64,000 nucleotides of DNA, from contig DAIQOI010000013.1 in NCBI GenBank assembly GCA_036787955.1, forward strand, positions 7,223 through 71,222, read 5' to 3'. This DNA is from UBA2336 sp036787955. Its GTDB lineage: Bacteria > Bacteroidota > Bacteroidia > Cytophagales > Cyclobacteriaceae. Shown one piece after another: positions 25,948-33,977 of this stretch. The notes beneath the pieces were generated by a model, which was not told the origin of the DNA, made no database searches, and saw nothing but the letters and a program-made list of their open reading frames with translations. Positions within the stretch are counted from its first letter, which is position 1, and every line of letters begins with the position of its first letter. Both the position numbers and the translations under genes were made by a program.

Positions 25948-26223
25948 TCAGATAATTCGGGCATCAATACCGGCTTCGCAAATGGCATCGCGCATGGGCC
26001 TGAGCTGCTCAAAGCTGCCCTGCTTCACGGTGCATTTGCCTTTGTAGTGGATAATCCAGGTGCACTGCTCGGCCTGTTCCGGTGTGTGTTTGCACACACG
26101 GATGAGCGTTTCTATCACATGATCAAATGTGTTTACATCATCATTGAATACCACCAGGTCAAGGATCTCGGTGGTTTCAATGGTTTCCAGCACATCCACT
26201 TCCAGAAGTTCCTGTTCACGCAT
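25948..26223 (-). CDS. clpS: ATP-dependent Clp protease adaptor ClpS
   Basis: 91 residues from ATG 26223. The core LDLVVFNDDVNTFDHVIETLIRVC is the ClpS signature (NDDxxT...V), followed by the helix TPEQAEQCTWIIHYKGKCTV. ClpS binds N-degron substrates and delivers them to ClpAP. The frame is open to 26247, but an exact -7 box at 26249-26256 leaves no leader for that start, while 26223 is 25 nt away. Confidence 0.93.
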   Translation of the reverse strand: MREQELLEVDVLETIETTEILDLVVFNDDVNTFDHVIETLIRVCKHTPEQAEQCTWIIHYKGKCTVKQGSFEQLRPMRDAICEAGIDARII

Positions 26224-26248
26224 AGCCGATTCCTTTACAAACAACACC

Positions 26249-26256
26249 CAAAATTA
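26249..26256 (-). promoter_or_regulatory. -7 box for clpS-recR
   Basis: TAATTTTG on the minus strand matches TAnnTTTG, 25 nt before the clpS ATG. Confidence 0.45.
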
Positions 26257-26337
26257 AACATTCGGGCGGCAAAACACACGAACTGTTAAACCTGTATTTT
26301 TTTTGGATTTCCGTTCATTAACCACATTCTTTGCAGC

Positions 26338-27822
26338 ATGTCGCCCCTGTTTGTCCTTTCTATCATCGGAATCTATTTCCTGGCACTCATCTTCATATCG
26401 CAGCTTACTTCCAAAGGCGCCACCACCGACACCTTTTTTACAGCCCACCGGCAGTCGCCCTGGTACCTGGTAGCTTTTGGCATGATTGGCGCCTCCTTGT
26501 CGGGTGTAACCTTTATCTCCGTACCGGGCAATGTAGGCAAGACGGGCTTTGCCTATTTTCAGGTGGTGCTCGGCTATGTGCTGGGCTACTGGGCCATCAT
26601 CGGCATACTGATGCCGTTGTACTACCGGCTTAACGTTGTATCCATTTACACCTATCTGGAGCAGCGTTTCAGTTTCTGGTCGCACAAAAGCGGAGCTTTC
26701 TTTTTTCTGGTATCGCGTACCATTGGTTCATCGCTGCGCTTGTACCTATCGGCCACGGTTTTGCAACTCTTCCTGTTCGATGCCTGGCACATTCCTTTTT
26801 ATCTCACCGCGGCCGTCACCATTTTTCTGATATGGGTGTATACTTTCCGTGGCGGGATTAAAACCATTGTATGGACCGACACTTTTCAAACCACTTTTCT
26901 GATCTCGGCAGTAATAATTGCTGTGTGGCAGGTAGCTGAGCGTATGAACTTTTCGTTTTACGAAATGATTGAGGCCATCCGCTCGAGTGGCTATGCTACC
27001 GTCTTTCACTTTGAAGATGTGAACTCACCTCTTTACTTCTGGAAACAATTTCTGGGTGGTGCTTTCATCGCACTTACCATGACAGGCATGGATCAGGAAA
27101 TTATGCAGAAAAACCTGACATGCCGCACACTGAAGGAAGCCCAGAAAAACATGTTCTGGCTCAGCAAAACCATTGTGGTGGTTAACCTGCTCTTTCTCAC
27201 TTTAGGTGCCCTGCTGTATCTCTACAGTGCAAAGCACAACATCCCTGTACCGGCTTCAACCGATGAACTTTTCCCACGCCTGGCGCTGAATGAATTCAAC
27301 CTCACGGTAGGTATCTTCTTTGTACTTGGTATTACAGCTTCTTCCTATGCCAGTGCCGATTCGGCGCTGGCCGGTTTAACCACATCATTCTGCATTGACT
27401 TCCTGAATTTCAAAAACAAACCCGAAAAGCAAAAGCAACGCGAAAAATTCTTCGTGCACCTTGGCTTTTCGCTGCTCTTCCTGCTCATCATCCTGATCTT
27501 CAGGGAAATCAACAACCGCGCGGTTATTGATGCCGTGCTCACCATGGCCGCTTACACCTATGGCCCCCTGCTGGGACTGTTTGCTTTCGGGTTATTTACC
27601 CGAAGAAATGTGCGCGATAAACTTGTACCGGTTGTATGCTTGCTTTCTCCGGCCCTGTCTTACTACATCAGCCTGCATGCCCCCGGCTGGTTCAATGGTT
27701 ATGTTGTTGGTTTGGAAATTCTTCCGGTAAATGGTTTCATCACCTTTGCCGGCTTGTGGATCACTTCCATCGGATTACCAAAAAAGGAAAAGGCCATCCC
27801 GACAAAGTCAGAATGGCCCTAA
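26338..27822 (+). CDS. Sodium:solute symporter (SSS family)
   Basis: 494 residues and about 13 hydrophobic segments. Family marks: FMIGASLSGVTFISVPG-like FGMIGASLSGVTFIS in the second helix, TFRGGIKTIVWTDTFQT, ALTMTGMDQEIMQKNL and GITASSYASADSALAGLTTSF in the Na+-site helix. Members take up sugars, proline, pantothenate or other solutes with Na+; the substrate is not evident. Signals of operon structure are absent, and a convergent small secreted gene lies downstream. Confidence 0.92.
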   Translation: MSPLFVLSIIGIYFLALIFISQLTSKGATTDTFFTAHRQSPWYLVAFGMIGASLSGVTFISVPGNVGKTGFAYFQVVLGYVLGYWAIIGILMPLYYRLNVVSIYTYLEQRFSFWSHKSGAFFFLVSRTIGSSLRLYLSATVLQLFLFDAWHIPFYLTAAVTIFLIWVYTFRGGIKTIVWTDTFQTTFLISAVIIAVWQVAERMNFSFYEMIEAIRSSGYATVFHFEDVNSPLYFWKQFLGGAFIALTMTGMDQEIMQKNLTCRTLKEAQKNMFWLSKTIVVVNLLFLTLGALLYLYSAKHNIPVPASTDELFPRLALNEFNLTVGIFFVLGITASSYASADSALAGLTTSFCIDFLNFKNKPEKQKQREKFFVHLGFSLLFLLIILIFREINNRAVIDAVLTMAAYTYGPLLGLFAFGLFTRRNVRDKLVPVVCLLSPALSYYISLHAPGWFNGYVVGLEILPVNGFITFAGLWITSIGLPKKEKAIPTKSEWP

Positions 27823-27860
27823 CCCGATTAAAACCAACCCCACGTTGGTGTTGCCGGTAG

Positions 27861-27876
27861 TCGGCCTTCAGGCCGA
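27861..27876. terminator. Hairpin between convergent genes
   Basis: TCGGCC/GGCCGA around the loop TTCA, followed on the plus strand by TTTATTTCTTT. A second smaller hairpin, ACCAAC/GTTGGT, is at 27833-27849. Together they probably end the symporter transcript. Confidence 0.6.
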
Positions 27877-27877
27877 T

Positions 27878-28207
27878 TTATTTCTTTACGTATTTGTACT
27901 CAATGATGTCATTGTCTTTGACCAGGCGGATGGTGTATTCGCCAAACTTCACATCGCAGAAGTCAATGATCATTTTTCGGCGGTGCAGGCGCTGGGAAGT
28001 AACCACATCGCCATTCATGGCAATAACCTGAACCACAGCACCCAGGTATTTGCGCTCGGCCCGGAAAACAAAAAGATTCGGATGGCGGGTTTGCAGGATA
28101 TCCACCACTTCCTCCGACTGACCGGCCTGAACAGCCGGTGCAGCCGAGAGGGTTAGGATGGCACCCAACAACAGACTCAAGGCAATAAGGATTACAAGTT
28201 TTTTCAT
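27878..28207 (-). CDS. Small secreted protein of unknown function
   Basis: 109 residues from ATG 28207 (MKKLVILIALSLLLGAILTLS), with a signal peptide likely cut near APAVQAG. The mature part of about 85 residues is predicted mostly beta strand: FVFRAERKYLGAVVQVIAMNGDVV, then FCDVKFGEYTIRLVKDNDIIEYKYVKK. The end resembles the C-terminal sorting domains of type IX secretion cargo or DUF3244-like proteins (GxYxIRL...Y.K), but the similarity is loose. The frame is open to 28228; MKK at 28207 is the natural signal-peptide start. Confidence 0.6.
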   Translation of the reverse strand: MKKLVILIALSLLLGAILTLSAAPAVQAGQSEEVVDILQTRHPNLFVFRAERKYLGAVVQVIAMNGDVVTSQRLHRRKMIIDFCDVKFGEYTIRLVKDNDIIEYKYVKK

Positions 28208-28345
28208 GGGTTGTTTGATTCTGTACAACCCTTTATGCCAAAGTCTGTGCCGTGTAAGAATTCGGGCGTTTTTGTCGAATTTTGAGGTCTTATGCCCTTA
28301 ATTTGTCCCGATTTGGGAAAGAATTTTCCCTGATTTAAAAAAGAT

Positions 28346-28699
28346 TCAGGGCAGTTCCTGCGCCGGATCCCAGAAATGCCGCTGAAAATCCACTATCTGG
28401 TCATTTACCACTTTAATACCTTCTTTTTCGAGCAGGTGCTGCATGGTATCGGGTGTGGCAAAGTGGTGCTTGCCGGTAAGCAGGCCGTTGCGGTTCACTA
28501 CACGGTGGGCGGGTACCCCTGCCGGTGCGGCATTCATGGCCCAACCTACCATGCGGGCACTCATTTTCGTTCCGAGGTAAGCAGCAATTGCACCGTAGCT
28601 TGTTACTCGGCCGCGGGGTATGAGCTTCACCACTTCGTACACATCGCGGAAGAAATCCGGGCGGCCGGGTTGCAGTATAGCAGTTTTGCGCTTGCGCAT
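28346..28699 (-). CDS. Alkyltransferase-like protein (ATL), MGMT family without the catalytic cysteine
   Basis: 117 residues. The DNA-binding part of O6-alkylguanine-DNA alkyltransferase is clear: VVKLIPRGRVTSYGAIAAYLG, then SARMVGWAMNAAP. The active-site motif PCHRV reads PAHRVVN, so the alkyl-accepting Cys is Ala. ATL proteins of this kind bind O6-alkylguanine and hand the lesion to nucleotide excision repair. The ATG overlaps the last base of the upstream MBL gene's stop, at the end of the five-gene operon deoC-gapN-acyP-MBL-ATL. Confidence 0.88.
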   Translation of the reverse strand: MRKRKTAILQPGRPDFFRDVYEVVKLIPRGRVTSYGAIAAYLGTKMSARMVGWAMNAAPAGVPAHRVVNRNGLLTGKHHFATPDTMQHLLEKEGIKVVNDQIVDFQRHFWDPAQELP

Positions 28700-30096
28700 C
28701 AGATGGATTCAAATAATTGCACACTTTCCAGGTATTTTGGCACCATTACGTTCCAGCCAAAATGCTGTCGTATGGACTCGGCATAGGCATACAGGTCGTT
28801 CCCTTCGCCATGCACAGTAAAAGTAATCTTTGGTTTTTGCTTTAGCTGCGACATCCATCGAAACAACTCTTCGCGATCGGCATGCCCGCTCATGGAATTG
28901 GTGTATTCTACGCGGCACTGAACCGGTACTTCTTCACCAAAAATTTTAATGGTTTTGTCCCCATCGAGTAAACGCCTGCCTCGTGTACCTTCGGCCTGAT
29001 AACCGGTTATTAATACAGTATCCTGCTCTCTTCGCAGACGATGATAAAGGTGGTGTAAAATTCTGCCGCCTGTCATCATGCCACTGGATGATATAATTAT
29101 TGCCCGCTGTTTTATTTGATTAAGTGCCTTGGAGTGTTCATTCGAACGCACAAATACCAGCATGTTGGTTTCCACCTCGCGGGCAAATTCCTTCAGGTTG
29201 AACGTGTTTTTAAGATAACCGGCATGGGTAAAGAAAAGATAGGTTGCCGAGATAGCCATGGGACTATCAATATACACCGGCACATCGGGTATGCGGTCCT
29301 CTTTCATCAGCTTGCGCAAATGATAGAGCAATCCCTGGGTTCGTCCTACTGAGAACGCAGGAATCAGAAGCACGCCGTTTTTGTCGAATGTCTCATTGAT
29401 TATGCGCGCAAGTTCCTCTTCCGGATTTCCAACAGGGTTATGTTTGTTGCCATAGGTGCTTTCAACAAAGAGTACATCGGTCTCTTCAATCGCGGCAGGC
29501 GGATGGAGCATTTCATTTTGGTACCGGCCTAAATCGCCCGAAAAAACTATTTTTTTCTTTTGGTTATCACCCTGTATAGTTATTTCAGTAATGGCCGAGC
29601 CCAGCAAATGACCGGCATCGCGGTAGGTAACGCTTATCCGCTTGTTGAGTTGAAAGGTTTCGTTGTAATGAAATGTTTTCAGTAAAGGAAAAACAGCCTT
29701 TGCATCGGTCTCGGTGTACAGCGGCAACGGTTGGGCGTGGCGCGAATATCCTTTATGGATGGCGTATGCGGTTTCTTCTTCCTGCAGCTTGGCCGAATCA
29801 ATAAGCATAATTTCCAGCAAATCGGCTGTTGGTGGGGTGCAGTAAACCGGACCTGCAAAGCCTTCGCGCACCAGTTTCGGCAGGTATCCGGAATGGTCGA
29901 TGTGTGCATGACTCAGCACCACAGCCTGAATGGTAGCGGGGTCAACGGGAAAGGGATCCCAGTTGCGCAAGCGCAACTCTTTTAAACCCTGAAAGAGGCC
30001 GCAGTCGAACAGGAACCGGAACTCATCAACTTCAACCAGGTAACGTGATCCTGTTACACTTTCGGCACCACCCAGAAATTTAACCCGAACATCCAT
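28699..30096 (-). CDS. MBL-fold beta-CASP RNA metallo-hydrolase
   Basis: 465 residues. Metallo-beta-lactamase zinc motifs are SHAHIDHSGYLPKL (about 60-73), DAGHLLGSAITE and FSGDLGR, and the beta-CASP part has ISSSGMMTGGRILHHL, GYQAEGTRGRRL and NSMSGHADREEL with its final His. This is the group of CPSF-like RNA nucleases common in bacteria (Thermus TTHA0252 type). It lies in a minus-strand operon, 12 nt after acyP and overlapping the ATL gene by one base. Confidence 0.92.
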   Translation of the reverse strand: MDVRVKFLGGAESVTGSRYLVEVDEFRFLFDCGLFQGLKELRLRNWDPFPVDPATIQAVVLSHAHIDHSGYLPKLVREGFAGPVYCTPPTADLLEIMLIDSAKLQEEETAYAIHKGYSRHAQPLPLYTETDAKAVFPLLKTFHYNETFQLNKRISVTYRDAGHLLGSAITEITIQGDNQKKKIVFSGDLGRYQNEMLHPPAAIEETDVLFVESTYGNKHNPVGNPEEELARIINETFDKNGVLLIPAFSVGRTQGLLYHLRKLMKEDRIPDVPVYIDSPMAISATYLFFTHAGYLKNTFNLKEFAREVETNMLVFVRSNEHSKALNQIKQRAIIISSSGMMTGGRILHHLYHRLRREQDTVLITGYQAEGTRGRRLLDGDKTIKIFGEEVPVQCRVEYTNSMSGHADREELFRWMSQLKQKPKITFTVHGEGNDLYAYAESIRQHFGWNVMVPKYLESVQLFESI

Positions 30097-30108
30097 TAAT
30101 AATAATAA

Positions 30109-30384
30109 TTACCTCTCGATAGTGAATGATTTAAAATAAACCAGGGGGCCTTCTGCAACCCGCACATCCTCCACAACGGCACGTGGGGGACCTTTTTTGC
30201 ACCAGGTTATGAATTTTTCAAGTTTTTCTTCATCACCTTCGGCTTCGATGTACACACTGCCATCCGGCTCGTTGCGTACGAATCCGGTTATGCTGAGTTG
30301 CCGGGCAACATCGTGCGCAGATGCCCTGAAGAAAACTCCCTGCACCTTACCGGTTATGCGGATGGTAAAGTGTTTTCTGTCCAT
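30109..30384 (-). CDS. acyP: Acylphosphatase
   Basis: 91 residues, the standard size. The catalytic loop VQGVFFRASAHDVAR (Arg) and ITGFVRNEPDGSVYIEAEG (Asn) are intact. It hydrolyses acyl phosphates such as 1,3-bisphosphoglycerate. That fits its place 4 nt after gapN, a non-phosphorylating glyceraldehyde-3-phosphate dehydrogenase, though a metabolic partnership is my inference. Confidence 0.95.
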   Translation of the reverse strand: MDRKHFTIRITGKVQGVFFRASAHDVARQLSITGFVRNEPDGSVYIEAEGDEEKLEKFITWCKKGPPRAVVEDVRVAEGPLVYFKSFTIER

Positions 30385-30388
30385 TTGT

Positions 30389-32008
30389 TCAAATAAGATA
30401 GTCGGTGCTTAAAAATACCGATTCACGATTCCGGATAATGGAAGAAATTATCTGCTTATTTTCATCAGTAGCTTTTGTAGCCACCACGGTGCGGATAGAA
30501 AACGCGCGCAGGGCATCGGCTACCGACAATGTACCTTCGGCCGAATCTTTCCGTCCGTTAAACGGAAAGGTGTCCGGCCCGCGCTGACACTGGGTGTTTA
30601 GGTTGATGCGCCCCACCTGGTTAATGAATGCATCTATATAGCGGGCCAGCGCTTTTCCCGATGAGCTGAACACGCTCACCTGTTGTCCGTAATTTGAGTT
30701 AACTACGTATTGTATTGGTTCTTCATCCCGCTCAAACGGAACTACCGGTATTACCGGCCCGAATTGTTCTTCATAATACACACGCATTTTATCGTTTACC
30801 GGATAGAGCACTGCCGGATAAAAGAAGGTCTGGTTGATTTGTCCCCCGTTCTCATTCACAATACGGGCGCCATGATTCAGCGCATCTTTTACCAGGCCAT
30901 CCAGATAAGTGGTTTTGCCCGGTTCTGGCAACGGTGTAAGGGAAACATCCGGCTCCCACGGCATGCCGGGTTTTAGTTTTTTTATTGCTTCGGTAAACTT
31001 CCATAAAAACTCATTGACAATCTGCTTATGAACAAAAAGTATTTTAAGTGCTGTGCAACGCTGACCGTTGAAGGACAATGATCCGGTGATACACTCGTTC
31101 ACGGCATTATCCAGGTCGGCATCGGGCAGAATGATGGCCGGATTTTTGGCATCGAGGCCGAGAATGGCCTTCAGCCGGTTGGGCTTGGGGTGTAGCTTTT
31201 TCAAATCGTTGGCCCCCTTGTGTGTTCCGATAAAGGCAAATACATCAACCTTTCCCGTTTCCATTAATGCGCCCACCGTTTCACGACCTTTGCCATAGAT
31301 GATGTTGATAACGCCGGGCGGAAAGGAATCGCGGAAAGCTTCCAGCAACGGCCGGATAAGCAGTACTCCATACTTGGCCGGCTTGAAGACCACGGTATTG
31401 CCCATGATAAGTGCAGGAATAAGGGTGCTGAACGTTTCATTAAGCGGGTAGTTGTATGGCCCCATACACAACGCCACGCCAAGCGGCACCCTGCGTATCT
31501 GGGCCACAAAGCCCTGTTCTTCGGTAAACTTTGCCGAACTGCGATCCAGATCCTTGAGCGCCCTGATGGTATCCACTATATAATCGCAGGTGCGATCGAA
31601 TTCCTTTTCCGAGTCTTTTCTTGTTTTTCCGATCTCCCACATTAACAGGTTCACTACTTCACTGCGCACGATGCGCATGCGCGCAAGAAACTTCTCCACA
31701 TAAGCAATCCGATCAGCCACCGATCGCGTAGGCCAGTAGCCCTGGCCGAGATTGTAGGCGCCAAGCGCGGCATCAAGCGCCTGCAGAGCCGTGGCAGAAT
31801 CCATCAAGGGAGTTTTGCCAATCACCTGCTGCTCCTGCGTTCCATCGGGCCGACGTACGAAAACAGGACTCAGCACCGGACTGAGGTCGCCTTTCCACTC
31901 ACGCAACTCTCCGTTGATAAGGTATTCGCGCTGCTCGGTATAGGGAACCTGTACATCGGCAGGAATATTGCCTGCTTCGGGGAAAAGACGGGTAAGAAAA
32001 TTTTCCAT
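30389..32008 (-). CDS. gapN: NADP-dependent glyceraldehyde-3-phosphate dehydrogenase, aldehyde dehydrogenase family
   Basis: 539 residues. The aldehyde dehydrogenase core has ALCMGPYNYPLNETFSTLIP, VVFKPAKYGVLLIRPL, VFAFIGTHKGANDL and the catalytic cysteine in SLSFNGQRCTALKILFV. The overall pattern matches plant-type GAPN and its Bacteroidota relatives, which oxidise glyceraldehyde 3-phosphate directly to 3-phosphoglycerate, giving NADPH and no ATP. The general-base segment reads LGLDAKNPAIIL, with Asp where I would expect Glu. It is 2 nt after deoC in the same operon, so deoxyribose breakdown could feed glyceraldehyde 3-phosphate straight to it. Confidence 0.85.
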   Translation of the reverse strand: MENFLTRLFPEAGNIPADVQVPYTEQREYLINGELREWKGDLSPVLSPVFVRRPDGTQEQQVIGKTPLMDSATALQALDAALGAYNLGQGYWPTRSVADRIAYVEKFLARMRIVRSEVVNLLMWEIGKTRKDSEKEFDRTCDYIVDTIRALKDLDRSSAKFTEEQGFVAQIRRVPLGVALCMGPYNYPLNETFSTLIPALIMGNTVVFKPAKYGVLLIRPLLEAFRDSFPPGVINIIYGKGRETVGALMETGKVDVFAFIGTHKGANDLKKLHPKPNRLKAILGLDAKNPAIILPDADLDNAVNECITGSLSFNGQRCTALKILFVHKQIVNEFLWKFTEAIKKLKPGMPWEPDVSLTPLPEPGKTTYLDGLVKDALNHGARIVNENGGQINQTFFYPAVLYPVNDKMRVYYEEQFGPVIPVVPFERDEEPIQYVVNSNYGQQVSVFSSSGKALARYIDAFINQVGRINLNTQCQRGPDTFPFNGRKDSAEGTLSVADALRAFSIRTVVATKATDENKQIISSIIRNRESVFLSTDYLI

Positions 32009-32010
32009 GG

Positions 32011-32664
32011 TCAGACGGAGGAAGAGCTAATAATAGCAATTCCCGATGAGGTTCCCAACCGATCGGCACCGGCCGTTATCATTTCTTCTGCCTGCAAACG
32101 TGTTCGGATACCCCCGGAAGCCTTAATGCCCACCTGGGGCGGCAAATTTTTCCGCATCAGCCGGATGTGTTCAACCTTCGCGCCAGCAGGTGCAAAGCCT
32201 GTTGAAGTTTTCACAAAGTCGGCACCGGCATCGGCACACAGCTTACAGGCTTGTACAATTTCTTCATCCGACAGATAAGCGGTCTCAATAATCACTTTAA
32301 GTATCTTCTGATTTTCATGCAGCAACTTTGCACATTTGGCAATCTCTATTTTCGTCCAGGGCAATCCGGTTTTAAAAGATGAAATATTCCACACAATGTC
32401 CACTTCATCAGCCCCATTGTCTATGGCGCGTTGAATTTCATCGAGTTTGGTTTCCGTCATATGGTAGCCCAGCGGAAAGCCGGCAACCGTAACTAATGTA
32501 ACAGGCCTTGACCCAATCTCGCGCCTGGCGCGCTTCACCCAGAATGGAGGTACACATATTCCAAAAAAATTATGCTGCACAGCTTCTTCTACCAGCCGGT
32601 CAACGTCAGCAAGGGTGAGCATGGGCGAAAGGTTGGTATGCTCAATGCGTTGGGCAAGGTTCAT
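32011..32664 (-). CDS. deoC: Deoxyribose-phosphate aldolase
   Basis: 217 residues. Splits 2-deoxyribose 5-phosphate into acetaldehyde and glyceraldehyde 3-phosphate. Seen: RIEHTNLSPMLT at the N-terminus, FGICVPPFWVKRAR, TVAGFPLGYHMTETK, NGADEVDIVWNISSF, KVIIETAYL, the Schiff-base lysine in DFVKTSTGFAPAGA and GIKASGGIRT. First gene of the operon deoC-gapN-acyP-MBL-ATL; acetaldehyde and glyceraldehyde 3-phosphate are both substrates for enzymes of the type encoded next. Confidence 0.96.
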   Translation of the reverse strand: MNLAQRIEHTNLSPMLTLADVDRLVEEAVQHNFFGICVPPFWVKRARREIGSRPVTLVTVAGFPLGYHMTETKLDEIQRAIDNGADEVDIVWNISSFKTGLPWTKIEIAKCAKLLHENQKILKVIIETAYLSDEEIVQACKLCADAGADFVKTSTGFAPAGAKVEHIRLMRKNLPPQVGIKASGGIRTRLQAEEMITAGADRLGTSSGIAIISSSSV

Positions 32665-32678
32665 CGAACGAAGTTATT

Positions 32679-32686
32679 CAAAAATA
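32679..32686 (-). promoter_or_regulatory. -7 box for the deoC operon
   Basis: TATTTTTG on the minus strand matches TAnnTTTG, 14 nt before the deoC ATG at 32664. Confidence 0.45.
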
Positions 32687-32756
32687 CCTGTTGCAGAAAG
32701 AGCCTATTACTTTATCACTTTTTGCTGCGGGTGTGCAGGTAAGTGTTGAGCACTTT

Positions 32757-33149
32757 TCAGTGTTTAATACCGCATACCTTGCAATATTTCATCTTTTCAG
32801 GAGGGCGCTTTTTTGGCGGGCGCTTATGCCCGAAATACATCGGATCGGAATACTGCGGTTTTTCCATCAGCCTTTCGTTCTTCCTGCGCTGCCTGGCTAC
32901 TGCTTCCATGCGCTCGTAAAAACGTTCACGTGCATTGTAAGTAATGGGCTGCTCCTTCACTTTTCCACTGCGTACTTTCTTTTCCGACTCGGGTGCATAA
33001 TCTTTTTCGGGAAAATAAGGCTGAACGGACGTGGGCGAGCCCGTCTGCCTGCTTTCGGTAGATGATTTTTTTCTGGAAGGGCCCTGTGTTTGTGCAGAAA
33101 CATTCAGCACCAACAGGGTAAGCACAACAAAACTGAAGTTCCGAAGCAT
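32757..33149 (-). CDS. Secreted basic protein of unknown function
   Basis: 130 residues from ATG 33149 (MLRNFSFVVLTLLVLNVSAQTQG), with a signal peptide probably cut after VSAQ. The mature chain is charged and low in hydrophobic residues: Ser/Thr/Lys-rich first half, then NARERFYERMEAVARQRRKNERL and a tail with PPKKRPPEKMKYCKVCGIKH. The closing CKVCGIKH could bind a metal. I do not recognise a family. The exact -7 box at 33155-33162, only 5 nt upstream, supports this start over the frame's earlier codons to 33170. Confidence 0.6.
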   Translation of the reverse strand: MLRNFSFVVLTLLVLNVSAQTQGPSRKKSSTESRQTGSPTSVQPYFPEKDYAPESEKKVRSGKVKEQPITYNARERFYERMEAVARQRRKNERLMEKPQYSDPMYFGHKRPPKKRPPEKMKYCKVCGIKH

Positions 33150-33154
33150 AGCAA

Positions 33155-33162
33155 CAAATATA
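33155..33162 (-). promoter_or_regulatory. -7 box 5 nt before the secreted basic protein gene
   Basis: TATATTTG (minus strand) is an exact -7 box separated from ATG 33149 by 5 nt. Confidence 0.45.
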
Positions 33163-33297
33163 GTAACCACAAAAAGGCTGAAAAATTGCAGGTATTCGTT
33201 GAAATAGTTTTACAGGCGCTGAAGGCCGCTCTTCTACAGTTCAAGGGAAGTTGCCGGGTAGCTCCTGCCAGCCATAAGCGGTGCGGGTGCGGAAATG

Positions 33298-33783
33298 TCA
33301 ACTTCCTTTTGCGGTCATCATGCTCTGCTGCCTGCGAAATACCCAGGGTGGTGTAGGTGCCTCGTGCGACCATAAACCAGCTTTTGCCTGTTGCGCCAGG
33401 CTCTGCAGCTGCAGCAATTCCGGCTGCTCACATTTTTCGCTTACCCAGGCCAGCCCTTTACGCACCAACTCGTGGCGCAAATCGGTTGATGTATTCAGGT
33501 ACAACACTCCCATGTAGTTGCCCCGCCGGTCCTTACCGCAAAGTTCAAGTGTAATGTTTTTGTTCAACAGTACCTTTTTAAGATACGCTTTGGCCTCTTC
33601 TGCGAAAGGCTGCCCCGCTTCCGGGCTGTCTACATCGCACAGTACAACCTGGTATGTTTCCGACTCGGCCTTCACCACCACAGTATTTCCGTCAATAATC
33701 GTTATCACTTTGCCGGTTATAGGATTTGAGGCCAGCCCTATACCTGTAATCAGACTCACTAAAATACTGCCCAGCGCTTTCAT
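33298..33783 (-). CDS. Exported thermonuclease-like (SNase) protein, probably catalytically altered
   Basis: 161 residues. A signal peptide (MKALGSILVSLITGIGLA) precedes an SNase OB-fold: ITGKVITIIDGNTVVV, VVLCDVDSPEAGQPFAEEAKAYLKK, LCGKDRRGNYMGVLYL and HELVRKGLAWVSEK. Against the staphylococcal nuclease pattern, the metal-site DGDT reads DGNT, the Arg before the xDxPE motif is Val, and the Arg of DxxGR is Asn. The Glu of FAEEAK remains. Nuclease activity is therefore doubtful. No adjacent gene suggests a role. Confidence 0.75.
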   Translation of the reverse strand: MKALGSILVSLITGIGLASNPITGKVITIIDGNTVVVKAESETYQVVLCDVDSPEAGQPFAEEAKAYLKKVLLNKNITLELCGKDRRGNYMGVLYLNTSTDLRHELVRKGLAWVSEKCEQPELLQLQSLAQQAKAGLWSHEAPTPPWVFRRQQSMMTAKGS

Positions 33784-33977
33784 ACCCGTACAATCTGGAA
33801 GTAAAACTACAACCCGTTCAGTTTACCCAACTGACTAACCGATTGTACAGATAGCATATGTAAGATTTTTGGCAAAGTTGCTTGCCGCAAATGGCGAACC
33901 CTTACAGAAAACCTGCAAATGCCGCGAATTTACCGTTATCAAAGCAGGAATGAGCTCAGAAAGCAACGCGGCTGTTG

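Noticed and set aside
26254..26685. 143-codon minus-strand frame overlapping the clpS upstream region and the Na+ symporter
   Set aside because: Antisense to the symporter N-terminus and lies over the clpS promoter.
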